DNA of 64,000 bases from Paroedura picta (GCF_049243985.1 NC_135372.1:101583318-101647317); one strand, 5' to 3'; shown: positions 1-13,981, numbered from the stretch's first letter. Notes: a model not told the origin generated them from the sequence alone. Translations and numbers: made by a program.

Positions 1-135
1 TCTCTATTTTATCCTCATAAAAACTTGTGAGGAAGATTAGGCTGAGAGAATGACTGGCTCAAGATCACCTGACAAGTTACCATGGCAGAATGAGGTTGTA
101 ACCTGGATCTCTCAGATCCTAGGCTCTCTAGTCAG
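1..135 (+). repeat. MIR-like / tRNA-SINE remnant
   Basis: TTTTATCCTCATAAAAACTTGTG, GACTGGCTCAAGATCACCTG and GTTGTAACCTGGATCTC have the MIR-type order. It is cut by the left edge. Confidence 0.5.
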
Positions 136-189
136 CTTTTACCTTTCCCTCATTTCTTCCTCCTGGCAGCGTCACCCTGAGAAAAGACT

Positions 190-402
190 GGCCTAGGGTT
201 GGTAAATTCCTGGAGATCTGGGGGTACATCCTGGAGAATATGGGGTTTGGGGAGGGAAGGGACCTCAGTGACATATAAGACCATAGAGTCCACCCTCCAA
301 AGCAGCCATTTTCTCCAGGGGAACTGAGCTCTGTTGTCTGGAGATCAGTTCTAATTACAGGGAATTGTCTGATCCTACCTGGAGGCTGGCAACCCTAGAC
401 TA
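190..402. repeat. TIR-like repeat (GTTGCCAACCTCC family)
   Basis: Runs from CCTAGGGTTGG to GGCTGGCAACCCTAG, with inverted ends. The interior CCATTTTCTCCAGGGGAACTG and GGAGATCAG are typical of a common reptile DNA repeat. Related pieces occur at 30375-30545. The target duplication is weak. Confidence 0.55.
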
Positions 403-3064
403 GCTAAGCTGCAAGGTGCTCAGATGAGTCATGTGGCAGCCAGTAATGGGCCTGGTCAAGTTGCATGGAAGCTGCTGTTGGGCCCAGGCAAATTGTGTGT
501 CATGAAGTCATAGGCACAATTCACTCTAGGTAAGTAGCACAAATTATATGGAATCAAATTGCCCAGTGGTTGTTGTTGGGCCTAGCCCTAATAAATCCTC
601 CCTCCAGATGCAGGCAGCAAGGATGTACTAGGAGGTCAAAATAGCCCTGGAAATGATCCTGCTCCTCCCCCCTGCCTTTTTACTGACAGAAACCAAGATT
701 TGAAGACTGGCAATATTGTTGTGATTGACTTGCAATTCCCACAGTGGCCACTGAGATCATCTTTCTTAAAGGTACAAGCACTGTATTTATTATGTTGGTG
801 GGTTTTTTTTAAACCTAATGTATTTTTTCCTAGGTATCCAATTTTTCTGCAAACCTGGGACTTTTCTCGAGTCTATAGAAAAATCTGTCCTGTCTGTTCT
901 TGACTCCAGTCTTCGGATTTAAGTGTCCTCAGATGAGGCCACATTGATAATTAGTTGCATTGATATGATTGGAGCCCAGTGATGGGAGGATTCAGAAACC
1001 AGATAAGGACATTTTCATGGAAGAAACTGGCTGGAGATGTGAACACATATCCCTGACTTATTTTCTCATGCACATAATCCCCCATCCACAGAAGCACACA
1101 GTAGAGTTAAGAAGCAAACACAGGCTTGGGGCATAGTAGTTCTATAGTAACTGTGCATACCATGTGATTTGACAATCCTGAAAAAGATTTTCAGGCAATA
1201 TTTCAGATAATTGCCTGCACTTTCCCTGTGAGGAAATTACACCTCTGCCCTATTTCACAGTGGGCAGTGTGAAGCCCAAACCAGACTATGTGGCAAAATT
1301 AACTTTAGGAGCTCATACAATCATTACTTGCATCACTGCTGGAACGGTGTGGGTGGGAGCCAGGTGCTGGGGGATGTTTAAGAGCTTTATAGCGTGTCAA
1401 GACAGCTGTCTTTGACAAATGCTAAGAAAATATTGATCTAGCATTAGCTAACTTCCTACTGCAAAACTCACTGTTACGCTGACTTAATAAAACTTGCCTG
1501 TCTCTTCCTTTTCAGTTAGATGCACCCTAAATGACAAATCCAGAACTTCATTAGTAATTCCAGCTGTGACATTAATAAGATTTAACACTTTCCAAAGACA
1601 GAGGAGTTCTTAGGGCTATGTGAAAAATAAAATAGGCTAATCTCATTCTGGTTTACTCTTCTCTCTTTTCCTCCTTTCACCCCTCTGCTAGCATATATTA
1701 TCAGTCCTGGGGGCCAGGTGGAGGATGGCCGGAGGAAGGGGGGCTTTGTTAGTTATTGATGATTTATAAATTTAATATTATAAATTAAATATATAAATTT
1801 ATATATATACTTCAGTCAGCATGACAATATATGAGTCTCCTGCATGTATGTAAAAATAACATATCTGAATAAATTAGACATCAAGATTTCTGCTGCTGAG
1901 GTAGCTCCTTGAATTGCTGGTTTTAGGTGCTTGTTCTTTTGTTTTGTTTTGTTCTGGTTATGAAAATTCATTTTAGGTATTAATGATTTTATGTATACCA
2001 CTGTGAAATATTTATGCAAAGCTATTCAGAAGTGTTCTAATCAATTAAGCACCAAAGCATCATACCTCTGGATCCAGGAATCAAGGACCTCAATCCCAGC
2101 TGTACAGAATCTAGTTGGTTACTCCCTGGAGAGGGAATCTCAGCAGCTCTCCTCTTAATTCATATATCCCAGAGTTAAATAGTGGCAGCCAAAATGGATT
2201 TCCAAGGCTGAATCTTCATTCAAATTAATCCCTGTCACAGCATGCTGAAACGTATACTGCAGCATTTAATGACATTGTTAACATATCTAAACAGGCTGAA
2301 AATACTCTTGCCTTATCACAGAAGTCACACCTTCTGAGTGCATATCTCTAGTTTATCAGAGAACAGAGAAGACTGCCTGGGGCAGAATCACACCCATCAC
2401 TTGACAAACCCATGAAGATTCCATCAACCTGCTGAAATCCCACAGTGCCATCCTAAGTAGAGTTACATTTGTCAAAGCCCATTGAGGTCAGTGGGCTTGG
2501 AAGGGCATAACTCTGCTCAGGGATGGCACTGGCCCTGTCACACCACAATCATCAATGGCTTAAGAAGTAAGCAATATACATGGGCTACAACAGGAACAGA
2601 ATGAGCCAAAAATGAAGCTGTCCAGCACTATTTCAAATCTGACATAGATAGATGGACTGTTCACAGACTCATTGCTGGGTTATTTCAGAAAAAAAGATTG
2701 ATTTTCCATTTAAAGCTGGTTTGTTTTATGGAGCCATTTATTATTTGCTTTCAAATGAAAATGTACCTTCAGACCACTGAACAATTAATTGTAAAAAAAA
2801 CCCCTCCCACAAACCCATATCACAACCAATTAAACAGTTAAATTTAAATAATGCAATAACCCATAACGGGTCTATAATCCAAATCCAAATTCACTAACTA
2901 TAAAAGGGTGTGATCCAACACTGCACAGTTCTTCTGCAGGGGCGAGGACTTTCACGTTGGCAGTCTGAAATGACCTGAAAACCTGTTCCTGGGAGTCTCC
3001 AGGGCTGTTTTTAGTAGGGAGAGCCACTAAAGATGAGTTTCACCTGCAGAAGTACTCATCCAAT
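403..3064. other. intergenic, no gene seen
   Basis: Downstream of NUCKS1. Apart from the short fold-back at 2443 and an AT-rich simple stretch near 1760-1810, I see no recognisable exon or transposon. The human neighbour on this side, SLC45A3, is not detectable. Confidence 0.6.
2443..2531. repeat. short fold-back repeat (CAGTGCCATCCTAAG)
   Basis: Inverted ends CAGTGCCATCCTAAGTAGAG and CTCTGCTCAGGGATGGCACTG flank an inner palindrome AGCCCATTGAGGTCAGTGGGC. It resembles a very common squamate MITE-like repeat. No target duplication was found. Confidence 0.6.
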
Positions 3065-3235
3065 AACTGTGTGCTGTCAAGCTGCAATCTACTCACCATG
3101 ACAACAGGAACATGGGGTTTCCAAGGCAAGAGATGATTGGAGGAGGCTTGCCTTTACCTTCCTCTCCACAGCAATCCCAGACTTCCTTGATTGTCTTCCA
3201 TCCGAGGACTAATTGTAGCCAAAGCCTCCAAGGCC
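3065..3235 (-). mobile_element. 5S rRNA-derived SINE, decayed
   Basis: On the minus strand, TTAGTCCTCGGATGGAAGAC (5S-like) is followed by AGGCAAGCCTCCTCC, CTTGCCTTGGAAACCCCATG and a GTCATGGTGAGTAGATTG end. The head is weak. Confidence 0.65.
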
Positions 3236-3244
3236 TGACAACAT

Positions 3245-6200
3245 CAGGCTAGCCAGTCTCCAAGGCCTTCTTAAAGTCATTTGGATCTTAGGAGGGGTGG
3301 TCTTAGTGACTCTGAGGCCCAGGGCAAAAATCCGGGATGGGACCTCAGAATCCCCACCCTAGCTCACCTCCTGTTGGCCTCCTATACTAGGACTACCTCA
3401 AGTACAAGCAAAGGATGGCCTTTGTCAGCTGATGGTGATTTGGGTGCATGTGTGGTGTCAGGAGACTGCTCTCTGTGCTCTATCCCCCTCCACTGGGGCC
3501 ATGAGCAATCAGGGCCCTGCCTTGCCTGGAGCTCAGCAGCTGCCCTGGAGTCCTATGGGCTAGGCCAACTCTGAACTTTAAATCTCACTGATCACAGCTG
3601 GAAGCTGGATAGCCACAAACTGAACAAAACCAAAATAGTATGTCTGTATTCTCTGATTTAGGTCTTAGAACATGAGTAAGAACGGGCTGATCCTGCACTA
3701 TGCAGGGGCTATTAAGGTTAGCCAAGATTAGCCAAGCCACTCCCAACCTTTCATTCCCCTGCTTGCATTACTAATGTGTACAAGAAGTGACTGGAAAATA
3801 CCATGGAGGGGGCTCAGAGAACTTTACAAGACACAGGATTGTGCCTGAATCTTCTAACAGTACTAACATGCATTCTCATCCTAGACATATTTTCATCGGG
3901 AATTGCAATATCAGTCCTTACTTTCTATAGATTACCCTGAAATCATTACCCAGTCTCACAAGAGGAATTCTTTCTGCCTTCCTGCTCAGGCTATGCTATC
4001 CTGCCCATGTGGGTCTTGCAACTCTAGACATCAACTTTCCAGATGCCAAAAAGGACTATTGGAGGAAAGAGAGCAAAGAGGGAATCACAATCTGCAAGCA
4101 CTTTCCATGGGCAATTGGTTGGCTATACCGTTATATCAGAACCTACTAGAATTGTTTCCAATTTTTCCTTCCTTTAATTACACATGGAATTCAAGGCCAT
4201 TTCTTAATGTTTGGCAATGAACAACTTTTAAAAGTTGCCCCCCCCCCCCATGGATGTCATTATGACCACCCTTGTGTCTCTTGGACAGGATGGGAATTTG
4301 TAGATAAAAGAATGCTTCAGTATAATGGAATAAGTCAAGCAGCTGGTAAAGGCCTCTAAGAGCTGCGACGGGGGAGGTCTTGGTCACATGTATGAGCTAT
4401 TTTGTCTACAGGGTGATATTCAGAGTTGACATTACATTTTTCAGAAATAAGATTACTCCTGTAAGTGTTTCCCTGATGCAACATTTGTCATGATTTTCCA
4501 AAATTCCACTCAGACCTTAGTATGGATCACAGGACAGCCTCTTTTCACAGGGACATAGCCTCTGCCTCCTCTTATAAGTTTTTCCTATCCACCTCCACTA
4601 ACTTGATTCTGGGCTGTCATCTCCCATCTGCTTGGCTTGTAGCAGAGGCAGCAATGAGGTAAGAGGAAGGTCAAGATCTTGCTCCTTAAGGAGTGGTGTA
4701 TGGCTTTATATGAAGAGAGCACCTGATGAGGGGAAGGCACAGCTGGTCACTCAGGGTTTTGCCTGGGAATAATGGGCTGGCCCCCTTCAGTAAGTGACAG
4801 ACCACAAGGTGCTATAACAGCAAGTGCTCATTAGACATCTTTTTCCTTGACTGCTCCTGATGCACCTGACACTTGGTCCCAGGTGAAAATACTCAGTTGT
4901 CAGGTTGGTGCTGTGAGCCATACTTTAGGTTTGCATTTTATATACCGTCAGTAGATCTGCGTGGATTGCCAAGCAAATACTATAACCTACCCCCAGGGTG
5001 CTATCATGTGCCAGAGCATTTACTCAGTCCTTGGTTAGCTTGGAGTTGATTCATTATGTAAGAACGCATCTTAAACCTTGAACAGAAAACTAATTGCCAG
5101 ATGTAAAACAGCGTGAGTCAGATATAACGTTCAGCAAGTCAGATGGTGAGAACAGGTAGGGAGCACCAACATGTATGCAATTTCATAAGCCTCTTAAGTG
5201 CAGACCTAGCTCCTCTACGGTACTTTTTAGTAGCAATTTTTGCTGTGTTTCATAAAATAAATCAATATATTATCTTTGGATCTGAAGCACCGGGATATGA
5301 AGCAACTTGTTGTGTAAGAGTGTAGTAAAGCCAGAAACAATATCCCAACAATCACCCACCACAGTGACTTTGATCACCCAGTGTCTTACACCTGTGGAAC
5401 TTCAGGAAATTGTTCACGAAGGGTGCTAACCTGGAAACACAATGATGCTGCAATCCTCTCTAACAAAGATTCCCTTTTTATGCATGGTTATGTTCATGCA
5501 TTTACTTAAGCCTAACTATTAAAGTGTTTTTATTTCCCATCACAGAACTGGGATGTTTTGCCCAAAGAAAATTATATATATTTTTTTCAAATCAATTCCA
5601 GTCCTACTCTTAAGGTGCTGGTGTTCATCCTATAGAAATGTTAGTCCTCTAGAAAGCAGAGCTCAGCACTCTGGGCACACTCGCATGAACTATTGAACAT
5701 TATGTTCTTTGTGATGGATAAAATTGGAGCAGATGTACTTTTGTATATAAAGTGAACAAAAAGTGCATGTTAATATTGTGGAGATACCTAAGGCAATTGG
5801 ACTGTGTCCATATGAAGTCAGTCCTAGGAAACCAATCAAGCAGAAAATGGCTGCCTTAAGTTTCAGTGCTGATTCCTATCAGGATGAACAATTTGGAAAA
5901 AAAACCCTCCCAAGTCTAAAACTGACTACTTCAATACATGTCAGAACAAATAGCATCTTGCCATCTTGCCAGTAAGGAGTGGGTTTTGTAAAGGTTTGCA
6001 TACGACAGGGAGGATCTAATTTGGCATTTTGTGAAGATGTGCATGCAAGCTTTTCTGTTGGTTTTTTTTTGTTACCCACTACTATCAACAAGCCATCTTG
6101 CAGTGGGTTACAGAATAAAACCCCACATAAAATAATCATTAATTACATTTGCACTTTAGACTGAGCTTTCCAAAGAATTTGTACTCATTTCTCAATATAC

Positions 6201-8249
6201 CAATATTTTAAAGAAATCCATATTGAAATCACAAGAACCACTAGGAGTCCAGCTTCTTGGCAGATACAGGATCAAACTCACTACATTAAAAAAAAAGATT
6301 TTTCATCTCTCTTGGCTTTTCCTGCAGTATTTTTCCAGCAACACATCTTTGTTCCCACCTCAGGCTATTGCTCACATGCATACTATAGCATTTCAAGTAT
6401 TATTACCTTCAAGAATATAAGATACATATGTACATAGCCATACAAGTATCCACATTATAGAACAAACATCTCATTTCAGATGCAGCTTTGTTGCTTTCAT
6501 CTGTAAAGTGACGTTCTCTCCCAGTACTAGGACAAAGGCAACCAAGTATTTGGGATCTTGGATTGCAGAAACAGAAAGGACAAGCCAACACGTTCAATAC
6601 TAACCCACAAAAATTCATCAGAGCAGTTCTCACGACCCAACAATGTTCTCATTCATCAAAAATATTGGGGGGGGGGAGAGAGATGAGTTGTACACAATAC
6701 ATAGTGCTGGCAGAATCCCTAAAAAACAAAAAAAACCCCAAAAAACTCAGTAACTATAAGTCTCCAACCAAGGCCAGTCCAAACTGCTTTGAGGCAAAAG
6801 CTTGCTAGCATGACAAAAGAAATCAATCACTGCTGGGAAAGGCATATTATCTACTGTAAACACAAATGATGTTATTCAACCTGAAATACAAGGGGATTAT
6901 TTGAAATAAAGATAGCTGTTTGAAAGTGGCTTTTAGATAAAGCTTTGCATTTAAGTAAAAACAAAACAAAACAGTGTTCCCTTCTTGGTGTGAGAAGCCA
7001 TACAGTCCTGGGTGTCCTTCCAGTTAAAGGCTCTGGGAATCATATGCAGACAGAGGAACAAATTACCCCCAGCAGGAAGCAAGCAAGGACATACACAGAG
7101 CACAGAATTTAGTTTTCAATCCAGCAGCCAGTAGGTTTAAAGGGTATTGATCCATTTCACGCTAAGTAACTACAATGGAACAGCAGACCCCAAGAAGACG
7201 GAGTCCAGGAGGATTGAAAAGTTTAAGACACATTTAAAGTTTAAATACGCATTTAAATATTTAAATATATTCATCTTCTCCATGAGGATAAAGGGGTTAT
7301 GAACATCTTAGTGATAAAATTCACCCTGTGAAGAATCTACAATGCATAACCAACTGGCCCTTTTGTTTCTGGGTCAATTAATATTTGCTGATACTTGTCT
7401 GCAGTTTTTGCCTCTTTGGAGTACCTTATTGAAGCAGATAGCAGGTAGTTTAACTTGGGGATTGGATTCCCCTCTGCCAGTCGTCTATAGGTTCTGTATG
7501 CTGCCTTATTTCTGCACCATTCCCTGCACCATTCCCTGCAATTAGTCTTTCATGGAGCTATTTTGAAGGAGAAATCGAAGACCGTTGCACTGTTTGCCAC
7601 ATAAACAACCTATGCTCTAAAATTAAAACCCTTTTGAAGCCATGCAGATAGGTGACATTTCACAAGACTATTTTTAATACTGGAATTTCCCATCCTTTGC
7701 CGATTGCTTATTCCATGCGTGATTTAATCTATTTATTTATCCCCTACCTTTCTCAGTGAAACTCCAGGTCCAAGTCAATGCAATCCATAGCAAGTGACAT
7801 GAAACTGGTTACGCAGTCAGAATAGGATCACAGAAATTTGAAACAAAGCAAAAACTATCTGACAGGATTTGTTAAACAGTGAAGAAAACTGTGCTATGTA
7901 AATGTAACTATGCACTGAGAATAGGAGACTCTATGCAGGCAGCATAAAACACGCTGCGCACGAGGATATTGTTCACAGCCCCATTTATAAAAGCACCTTC
8001 CTCGGCCAAACTGTTTTCATCCGAAACTTGCAATTCCAAGGAAGCTTATCTGGGGGCCGACAACAGTTATCAGCAGCAGACAAGACTGCTCAGAATCTAC
8101 TTGATTCGCTATCCTAAACTTTCCTCTACTATTTGTGACAAACAGAAGTTGAGCATGTTGAAAACACGATGAATGCAGGGCCAGCTGTTCATGGGCTGAG
8201 TGGCCAGGCCCAACACATCTCTGCTGCAACCTCAGCTTGCCTAACAAAT
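3245..8249. other. intergenic, no gene seen
   Basis: AT-rich sequence without a convincing coding frame. There is a short C run at 4241-4250 and a SINE-like tail (CCCTACCTTTCTCAG) near 7740. The few open frames are under 110 codons, without family features. Confidence 0.55.
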
Positions 8250-8355
8250 GCTGAGTCCAGTAGCACCTTTAAGATCAACAAAGGCTTAAGGATGCTCTGG
8301 ACTCAAAATGTGTTCTGCTGCTTCAGACCAGCACGGCTACCCACCTGAATCTAAA
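8250..8355 (-). repeat. interspersed repeat, GGTGCTACTGGACTC family
   Basis: GAGTCCAGTAGCACCTTTAAG and CAGACCAGCACGGCTACCC are in reverse orientation to 63395. It lies directly beside the CR1 3' end at 8381. Confidence 0.6.
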
Positions 8356-8380
8356 CTCAACCTGCCTGCTATTCATTTGT

Positions 8381-9955
8381 AGAATCATAGAATCATAGAA
8401 TCATAGAATCATAGAGTTGGAAGGGGCCATACAGGCCATCTAGTCCAACCCCCTGCTCAACGCAGGGTTAGCCCTAAGCATCCTAAAGCATCCAAGAAAA
8501 GTGTGTATCCAACCTTTGCTTGAAGACTTCCAGTGAGGGGGAGCTCACCACCTCCTTAGGCAGCCTATTCCACTGCTGAACTACTCTGACTGTGAAAAAC
8601 TTTTTCCTGATATCTAGCCTATATCGTTGTACTTGAAGTTTAAACCCATTACTGCGTGTCCTCTCCTCTGCAGCCAGCAGAAACAGCATCCTGCCCTCCT
8701 CCAAGTGACAACCTTTCAAATACTTAAAGAGGGCTATCATGTCCCCTCTCAACCTCCTTTTCTCCAGGCTGAACATTCCCAAGTCCCTCAACCTATCTTC
8801 ATAGGGCTTGGTCCCTTGGCCCCAGATCATCTTCGTCGCTCTCCTCTGTACCCTTTCAATTTTATCGATGTCCTTCTTGAAGTGAGGCCTCCAGAACTGC
8901 ACACAGTACTCCAGGTGTGGTCTGACCAGTGCCGTATACAATGGGACTATGACATCTTGTGATTTTGATGTGATGCCTCTGTTGATACAGCCCAAAATGG
9001 CATTTGCCTTTTTTACTGCTGCATCACACTGCCTGCTCATGTTTAGTTTACAATCCACAAGTACCCCAAGGTCTCGTTCACACACAGTGCTACCTAGAAG
9101 CGTATCCCCCATCCAGTAGGCATGCTTTCATTTTTCTGACCCAGATGCAGAACTTTACACATCTTTATTAAATTGCCTCTTGTTCTCATTTGCCCATTTT
9201 TCCATTGTGTTTAGATCTCGTTGAACTCTGTCTCTATCTTCTGGAGTATTTGCCAGTCCTCCCAATTTGGTGTCATCTGCAAACTTGATGAGTAGTCCCT
9301 CCACCCCCTCATCTAGATCATTAATAAATATGTTAAAAAGTACCGGGCCGAGCACCGAGCCCTGAGGTACCCCGCTACTCACCTCTCTCCAGTCTGATGA
9401 AACACCATTGACAACAACTCTTTGAGTGCGGTTCTCTAACCAATTCCCTATCCACCTAACTATCTGAAAATCCAGATTGCAGTCCTTCAACTTATCCATC
9501 AGAACATCATGGGGAACCTTGTCAAAAGCTTTACTAAAATCCAAGTAAATGACATCAACCGAATTTCCCCGATCCAGCAAACTTGTTACTTGGTCAAAAA
9601 AGGAAACTAGGTTGGTCTGGCAGGACCTGTTGGAGACAAATCCATGCTGACTTCCTTGGATCACCAAATTGTCCTCCAGATGTTTGCAGATCGCTCCCTT
9701 TAATATCTGCTCCATTATCTTCCCCACAACAGAGGTCAGACTCACTGGTCTGTAGTTTCCTGGGTCATCCTTCCTCCCTTTTTTGAAGATCGGAATAACG
9801 TTTGCTCTTTTCCAGTCCTCCGGGACATCTCCAGTCCTTAAAGAGGTTCCGAAGATGATGGATAAGGGCTGTGCAAGTTCTCTGGAAAGTTCTTTGAGTA
9901 ACTGAACACATTTATAGTTTGTGCAAAAGATACAAGGCAGGGTCTTGGAATTTTT
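8381..9955 (-). mobile_element. CR1 LINE, 5'-truncated, with most of the reverse transcriptase
   Basis: Reads on the minus strand. A coding block at 9961-9155 carries [44 protein letters not shown] and the catalytic FADDTKL. A second block, 9112-8483, continues with RDLGVLVD, RPHLEYCVQFW, KDIDKIERVQRRATK and WNRLPKEVV, the CR1 C-terminus. A frameshift and in-frame stop separate them near 9150, so it is inactive. The 3' end is the CR1-type short tandem repeat of ATTCTATG (plus strand AGAATCAT at 8381-8414). The 5' cut lies just before the neighbouring hAT element. Confidence 0.93.
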
Positions 9956-9995
9956 TTCCACTACTAAGCTGTACAGACAAGAGCTCTATCTACTC

Positions 9996-10376
9996 CAGTG
10001 GTTCTCAACCTTTCTAATGCCACGACCCTTTAATACAGTTCCTCCTGTTCTGGTGACCTCCAACCATAAAATTATGCAAGTCTTCTTTCACAGAAATTAA
10101 ATCAAAACTGACCAATGGCATGAAGATCCATTGTTCATGACTGTATATTAATTGGTTTTTTTCCTGGGATTTCTCAGTTCAGTTCTGCCTCTTGTCCTAC
10201 CATGCCGATCTTGCTCTTTTTTGCTGCTCCATACAGATGAGTGCTCTATCTCGATCTACCCCCCAAGGCTGTTGTGTGGATGACGCACAACTCCAAGCTG
10301 TTTGCCCTGCTGTGACCGCTGTAAAAGGGTCATTTGACCCCCAAAGGGGACCCGACCCCCAAGTTGAGAACCACTG
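9996..10376. mobile_element. hAT-type non-autonomous DNA transposon, family A
   Basis: Starts CAGTGGTTCTCAACC and ends GTTGAGAACCACTG, forming terminal inverted repeats. It is flanked by an 8-bp target duplication with one mismatch (ATCTACTC / ATCTAGTC). No transposase is recognisable. It is the same family as 26726-27108, in opposite orientation. Confidence 0.88.
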
Positions 10377-10654
10377 ATCTAGTCAGTCCATTCAGTTCAG
10401 TTACTATTGTTGCAGAAATGATTGGTTCCAGATGATCCAGAAAAGTGAATTATGACTGCAAATCCACTTACATTTTGTACTGATCTTCAGTACTCATGTG
10501 CAGGGTATGCAATGTTGCTTAACTTTCAGAAGGTAATTCAGCATTCTGTCTACCAACAGAGCTAAACAATTTGGCAAAACTTACATTTCAGACAAAATGG
10601 CAGGAGGTTTAATAGTGTATACGTATTTCTTCATGCAGCTAAGAATGCTGCTGA

Positions 10655-10815
10655 TGCTTGGCACTTTCACTGCCATCAAATTCTAGCTGACTTATAGCAA
10701 CAACCCCATAAGGTTTTCAAGGCAAGTGACTTAAGAGGCAGTTCGCCATTGCCTGTGGTCATGCAGTGATCCTGGACTCCTTTCGTGGTTTCCCATTAAA
10801 ATACTAACCAGGGTC
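10655..10815 (-). mobile_element. 5S rRNA-derived SINE
   Basis: Reverse copy: CCTGGTTAGTATTTTAATGG / GAAACCACG (5S-like) and GGCAATGGCGAACTGCC, CCTTGAAAACCTTATGGGG on the minus strand. The 5' head is missing where the hAT relic at 10822 begins. Confidence 0.8.
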
Positions 10816-10821
10816 TACTCT

Positions 10822-11146
10822 AGCCTTCCTCAATATTTGTACCACTGAGAAACCCCTGAAACATTCTTTAGGCTTCAAGAACCCCCAGATATGGTATGAT
10901 CATGCAGGATATGGCTGGGAAGCATAGCTGTGTACACACCCACCCAGGGCCCCTCCCCTTCCTGCCTCCTTTAGGCCCATCAGTGGTCATTTTAGGAGGG
11001 GGAAGATATTACTTGATAAATGTTTAACAAATTTTAATCTGTCTGTCTGTCTATCTATCTAAATTAACTCCCACCCATTTAGGAAAACCTTCCAGGGCTA
11101 TCAAGAAATCCCAGGTTTTCATGAAACTCTGGTTGCAAAAGCCAGG
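10822..11146. mobile_element. hAT-type non-autonomous element, family B
   Basis: The inner sequence matches the 38.6-kb copy in reverse complement. It is flanked by TCTACTCT / CCTACTCT (7 of 8). A CTGT/CTAT simple repeat (about 11036-11062) interrupts it. The termini are decayed. Confidence 0.75.
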
Positions 11147-11195
11147 CCTACTCTGATTAGCTGCCAAGTTCTGGTGAGAAAGGGCTAGCCTAGGC

Positions 11196-11328
11196 CAGGG
11201 GTAGTCAACCTGTGGTCTTCCAGATGTTCATGGACTAACATTCCGATGAGCCCCTGCCAGCAAACACTGGCAGGGGCTCATAATGGTAGTCCATGAACAT
11301 CTGGAGGACCACAGGTTGACTACCCCTG
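11196..11328. mobile_element. palindromic hAT MITE (133 bp)
   Basis: Begins CAGGGGTAGTCAACC and ends GGTTGACTACCCCTG. Almost the whole element is one inverted repeat around GCCAGCAAACACTGGC. A perfect 8-bp duplication GCCTAGGC flanks it (11188-11195, 11329-11336). The 8-bp duplication and CAGGGGT terminus indicate hAT. Confidence 0.93.
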
Positions 11329-11339
11329 GCCTAGGCCAT

Positions 11340-13981
11340 CTAGGTCAAGGCACTGTCTCAAATACCAAGTGTTACAGAGGTTCATCAATGCAGGAGGGTA
11401 AGAGCTGTGAGATCCAAAACCTGGTCCCATTAACTCAACTGGGCAGCTCCTTTAGAATTGAAGTACAATTACTAGTATTTAATGTATGGTCCTGGTATCA
11501 ACATTCATCCATTGTCCATTGCCAGTCACATACCTCTTGTATGTTCAGGAGGCTGTTCAAGTTGCATCCCCTACTGTAATAGACAAAAAAAACCCTGATC
11601 TTTTTCTGTGTGCTGCATTCTGCACCTACTATCCAAGTACTTCCAAAACAAAATTATCTTCTCTAGGATCACACAACCAGGCTGCCACACCATCTCAAAA
11701 GGCTCCATCTATTTTTAGATTAGAGAGAAGTTCTTCATAAATCACGTTAGGTATCAGGGAAGCTGTTACCCCATTCAAGCACCTGTTTGATTCTTTCCAA
11801 CCACAGGTGACTACATGCCCTTTGTTATAGGCACCCAACCCATGCATAAATAATAGGCATTCCAGTTCATCAAAAACAATGGGAATGTATTTATAACACT
11901 GCATGGCACAGCTTGTGCAAAAACAATGCAGTCACTGGCCATGGATAATTTAGCTGCAAATGATCAAGAGGAAAGGGGGAAGAAAAACAGCAGAAGAAAT
12001 GACCTGATTGTGCTAGAGTTTAAGAACAGACAAGTGGGAACCTACAAGGACTTGTGGGAGGCATCTCATTTCCTGCTTCCCTATTACTTCATCCTTCCCT
12101 TTTCTGAAAGCCCCCTCTTTGCACCAGCAGCCTTTCCCCAGGAGAACTATGGCCCACCTGTGTGTTGCTGGCCCCTGGGCCAGGCCCACTTGCCTGGTAG
12201 GGAACCTCCAAGAACTTGTGAGGGGGGCACTTCACTTTCCCCTGACAGGGCTACTGAGAACCCCCAGATAAAGACTCCCCCACCATGATCCTGATCCAAA
12301 CCAAGTATCATAACAGCACAAATCACTTTGCTTGCTATAACCAGGAATCCACATAAATAAAAGAATCGGTCGGTCTGTCCATCTGTCCAGCATAACTCAG
12401 CAGAGAATAAAGCTAGGAGACTCAAAATAGTCTGTCAGCTTCAGGAAGATTGTGGGAGTTCAAGGGCCAAAATTAAATGGCATGGAACTATCCTGGCTTA
12501 TGTAAGACCCCACATGCCCCAGTACTACTTGCAGTGGAAGCTATGGGGTTTGGTTTATGCAGCCATAACTCATCAGAAATAGAGGAGAGGTTATGTGTCT
12601 GAAAACTGGCCACCAATCCCAAAATAATGATGGAATCTGCAATGCCAAAAATGAAGAGAATTGGAACATCCTGAACCAGGTTATCTTCACAACAGACAAC
12701 ATGTAGTAAGAGAGCTTTTAAGCAACCTGTCATGTGTCTCTAAAACTCCGTCCATCCTGGAAGGCAGCCGGAGGACCTGAGATATTCTGCTTGCCATGCT
12801 CTATCACTGAGCATAAATGAATGAGAATGGTGTGGGGGAAAAAGTTTGCTAGGTGCAATGAAAGGAAGAGAGAAAGGATAACCTATTTGAGACAATATTA
12901 AGGAGTCTGGTTTATTCTGAAATTTTAATAAATTAGGTTTTTAGATTGCATTTCAGAATTTTTATGTAATTATAAATATGTTGCGACCCATCCTGAATCA
13001 GGCTAAACAAACAAACAAACACCCTTGTTAGCAGGCTGGCAATTACCTTGGCAGCCGTAAGTTATGTTGGCTTGCTTGGGTGATGGGTTTAGCATGATCT
13101 GTTAGGAAAATTGCTTCAGTCCTGCAGAAAGGCAAGTCTAGCCCAGAGAGCAACTTTTACTGTGCTCCAACTTTCATGGCTGCGGCATTAAAAAATTTGA
13201 GTATATGCAGCATGTTGCTGGCTTCAGGGGCTGTCCAGCTGATTCCCCCCCCCCACAAATTTTGTTCCCACAGTTCCACTAAGTGGCCCTTCTCTTGTAC
13301 CTCCCTCCCCATACTATTTCCTCTTTCCATCCCGCTGGCAACCCCCATATCTATTCCTCTTTCCCTGCCTCATTCCTTCCTTCTCAGCCGTTCACACATC
13401 TTTTATCTGCCTTCCAAATTCAGCTGTATTATATATATATTTGATTTATACCCCACCATTCTCTACAATGGGGACTAAAGCAGCTTACATTATTCTCCTC
13501 TCCTTCAGTACAAGTAAGGGGATTGTATAAGTGTCAAGGTTGTATGTTCTGCAATAGTACAATGCACAGATGGAATTTAGAGTCCACAGTTAAGATTCAC
13601 ATTTGTTAAGCCTGAAATCATGAAAACAGCATTGGGAAGTTTCAGAAGTCAAGACAGGTCAATTTTTCCAGTGGTGCTGTAGGTAGGGGAGGAGGTGCAA
13701 TTCTGTCTTGCCCATAGCTAACAGCCTAAGCAGAATAGATTTTTAAAACTATGCAAATTTAACTCATCTGAGCTATTTAGATTACTTAATTTAATGAAGT
13801 CTACCCACCCCTAGCTACATACTATGCCAGTGCCAATTGTGGTGGTTACGAAAGGTCGTAACTGCAGGACTGGAAGGAGAACCAGAAGTACCTTAAATGA
13901 GAAAAGGGATCACACTTTATGCTGCAGTTGTCATTACTGGGTAAGTTCTGAAAAGCAGGAACTATTTTCTGATCTCTGTTC
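11340..13981. other. intergenic, no gene seen
   Basis: No exon recognised. A SINE-tail-like piece (TTTATACCCCACCATTCTC) lies near 13440. A 12147-12425 minus frame and others are short and featureless. Confidence 0.5.
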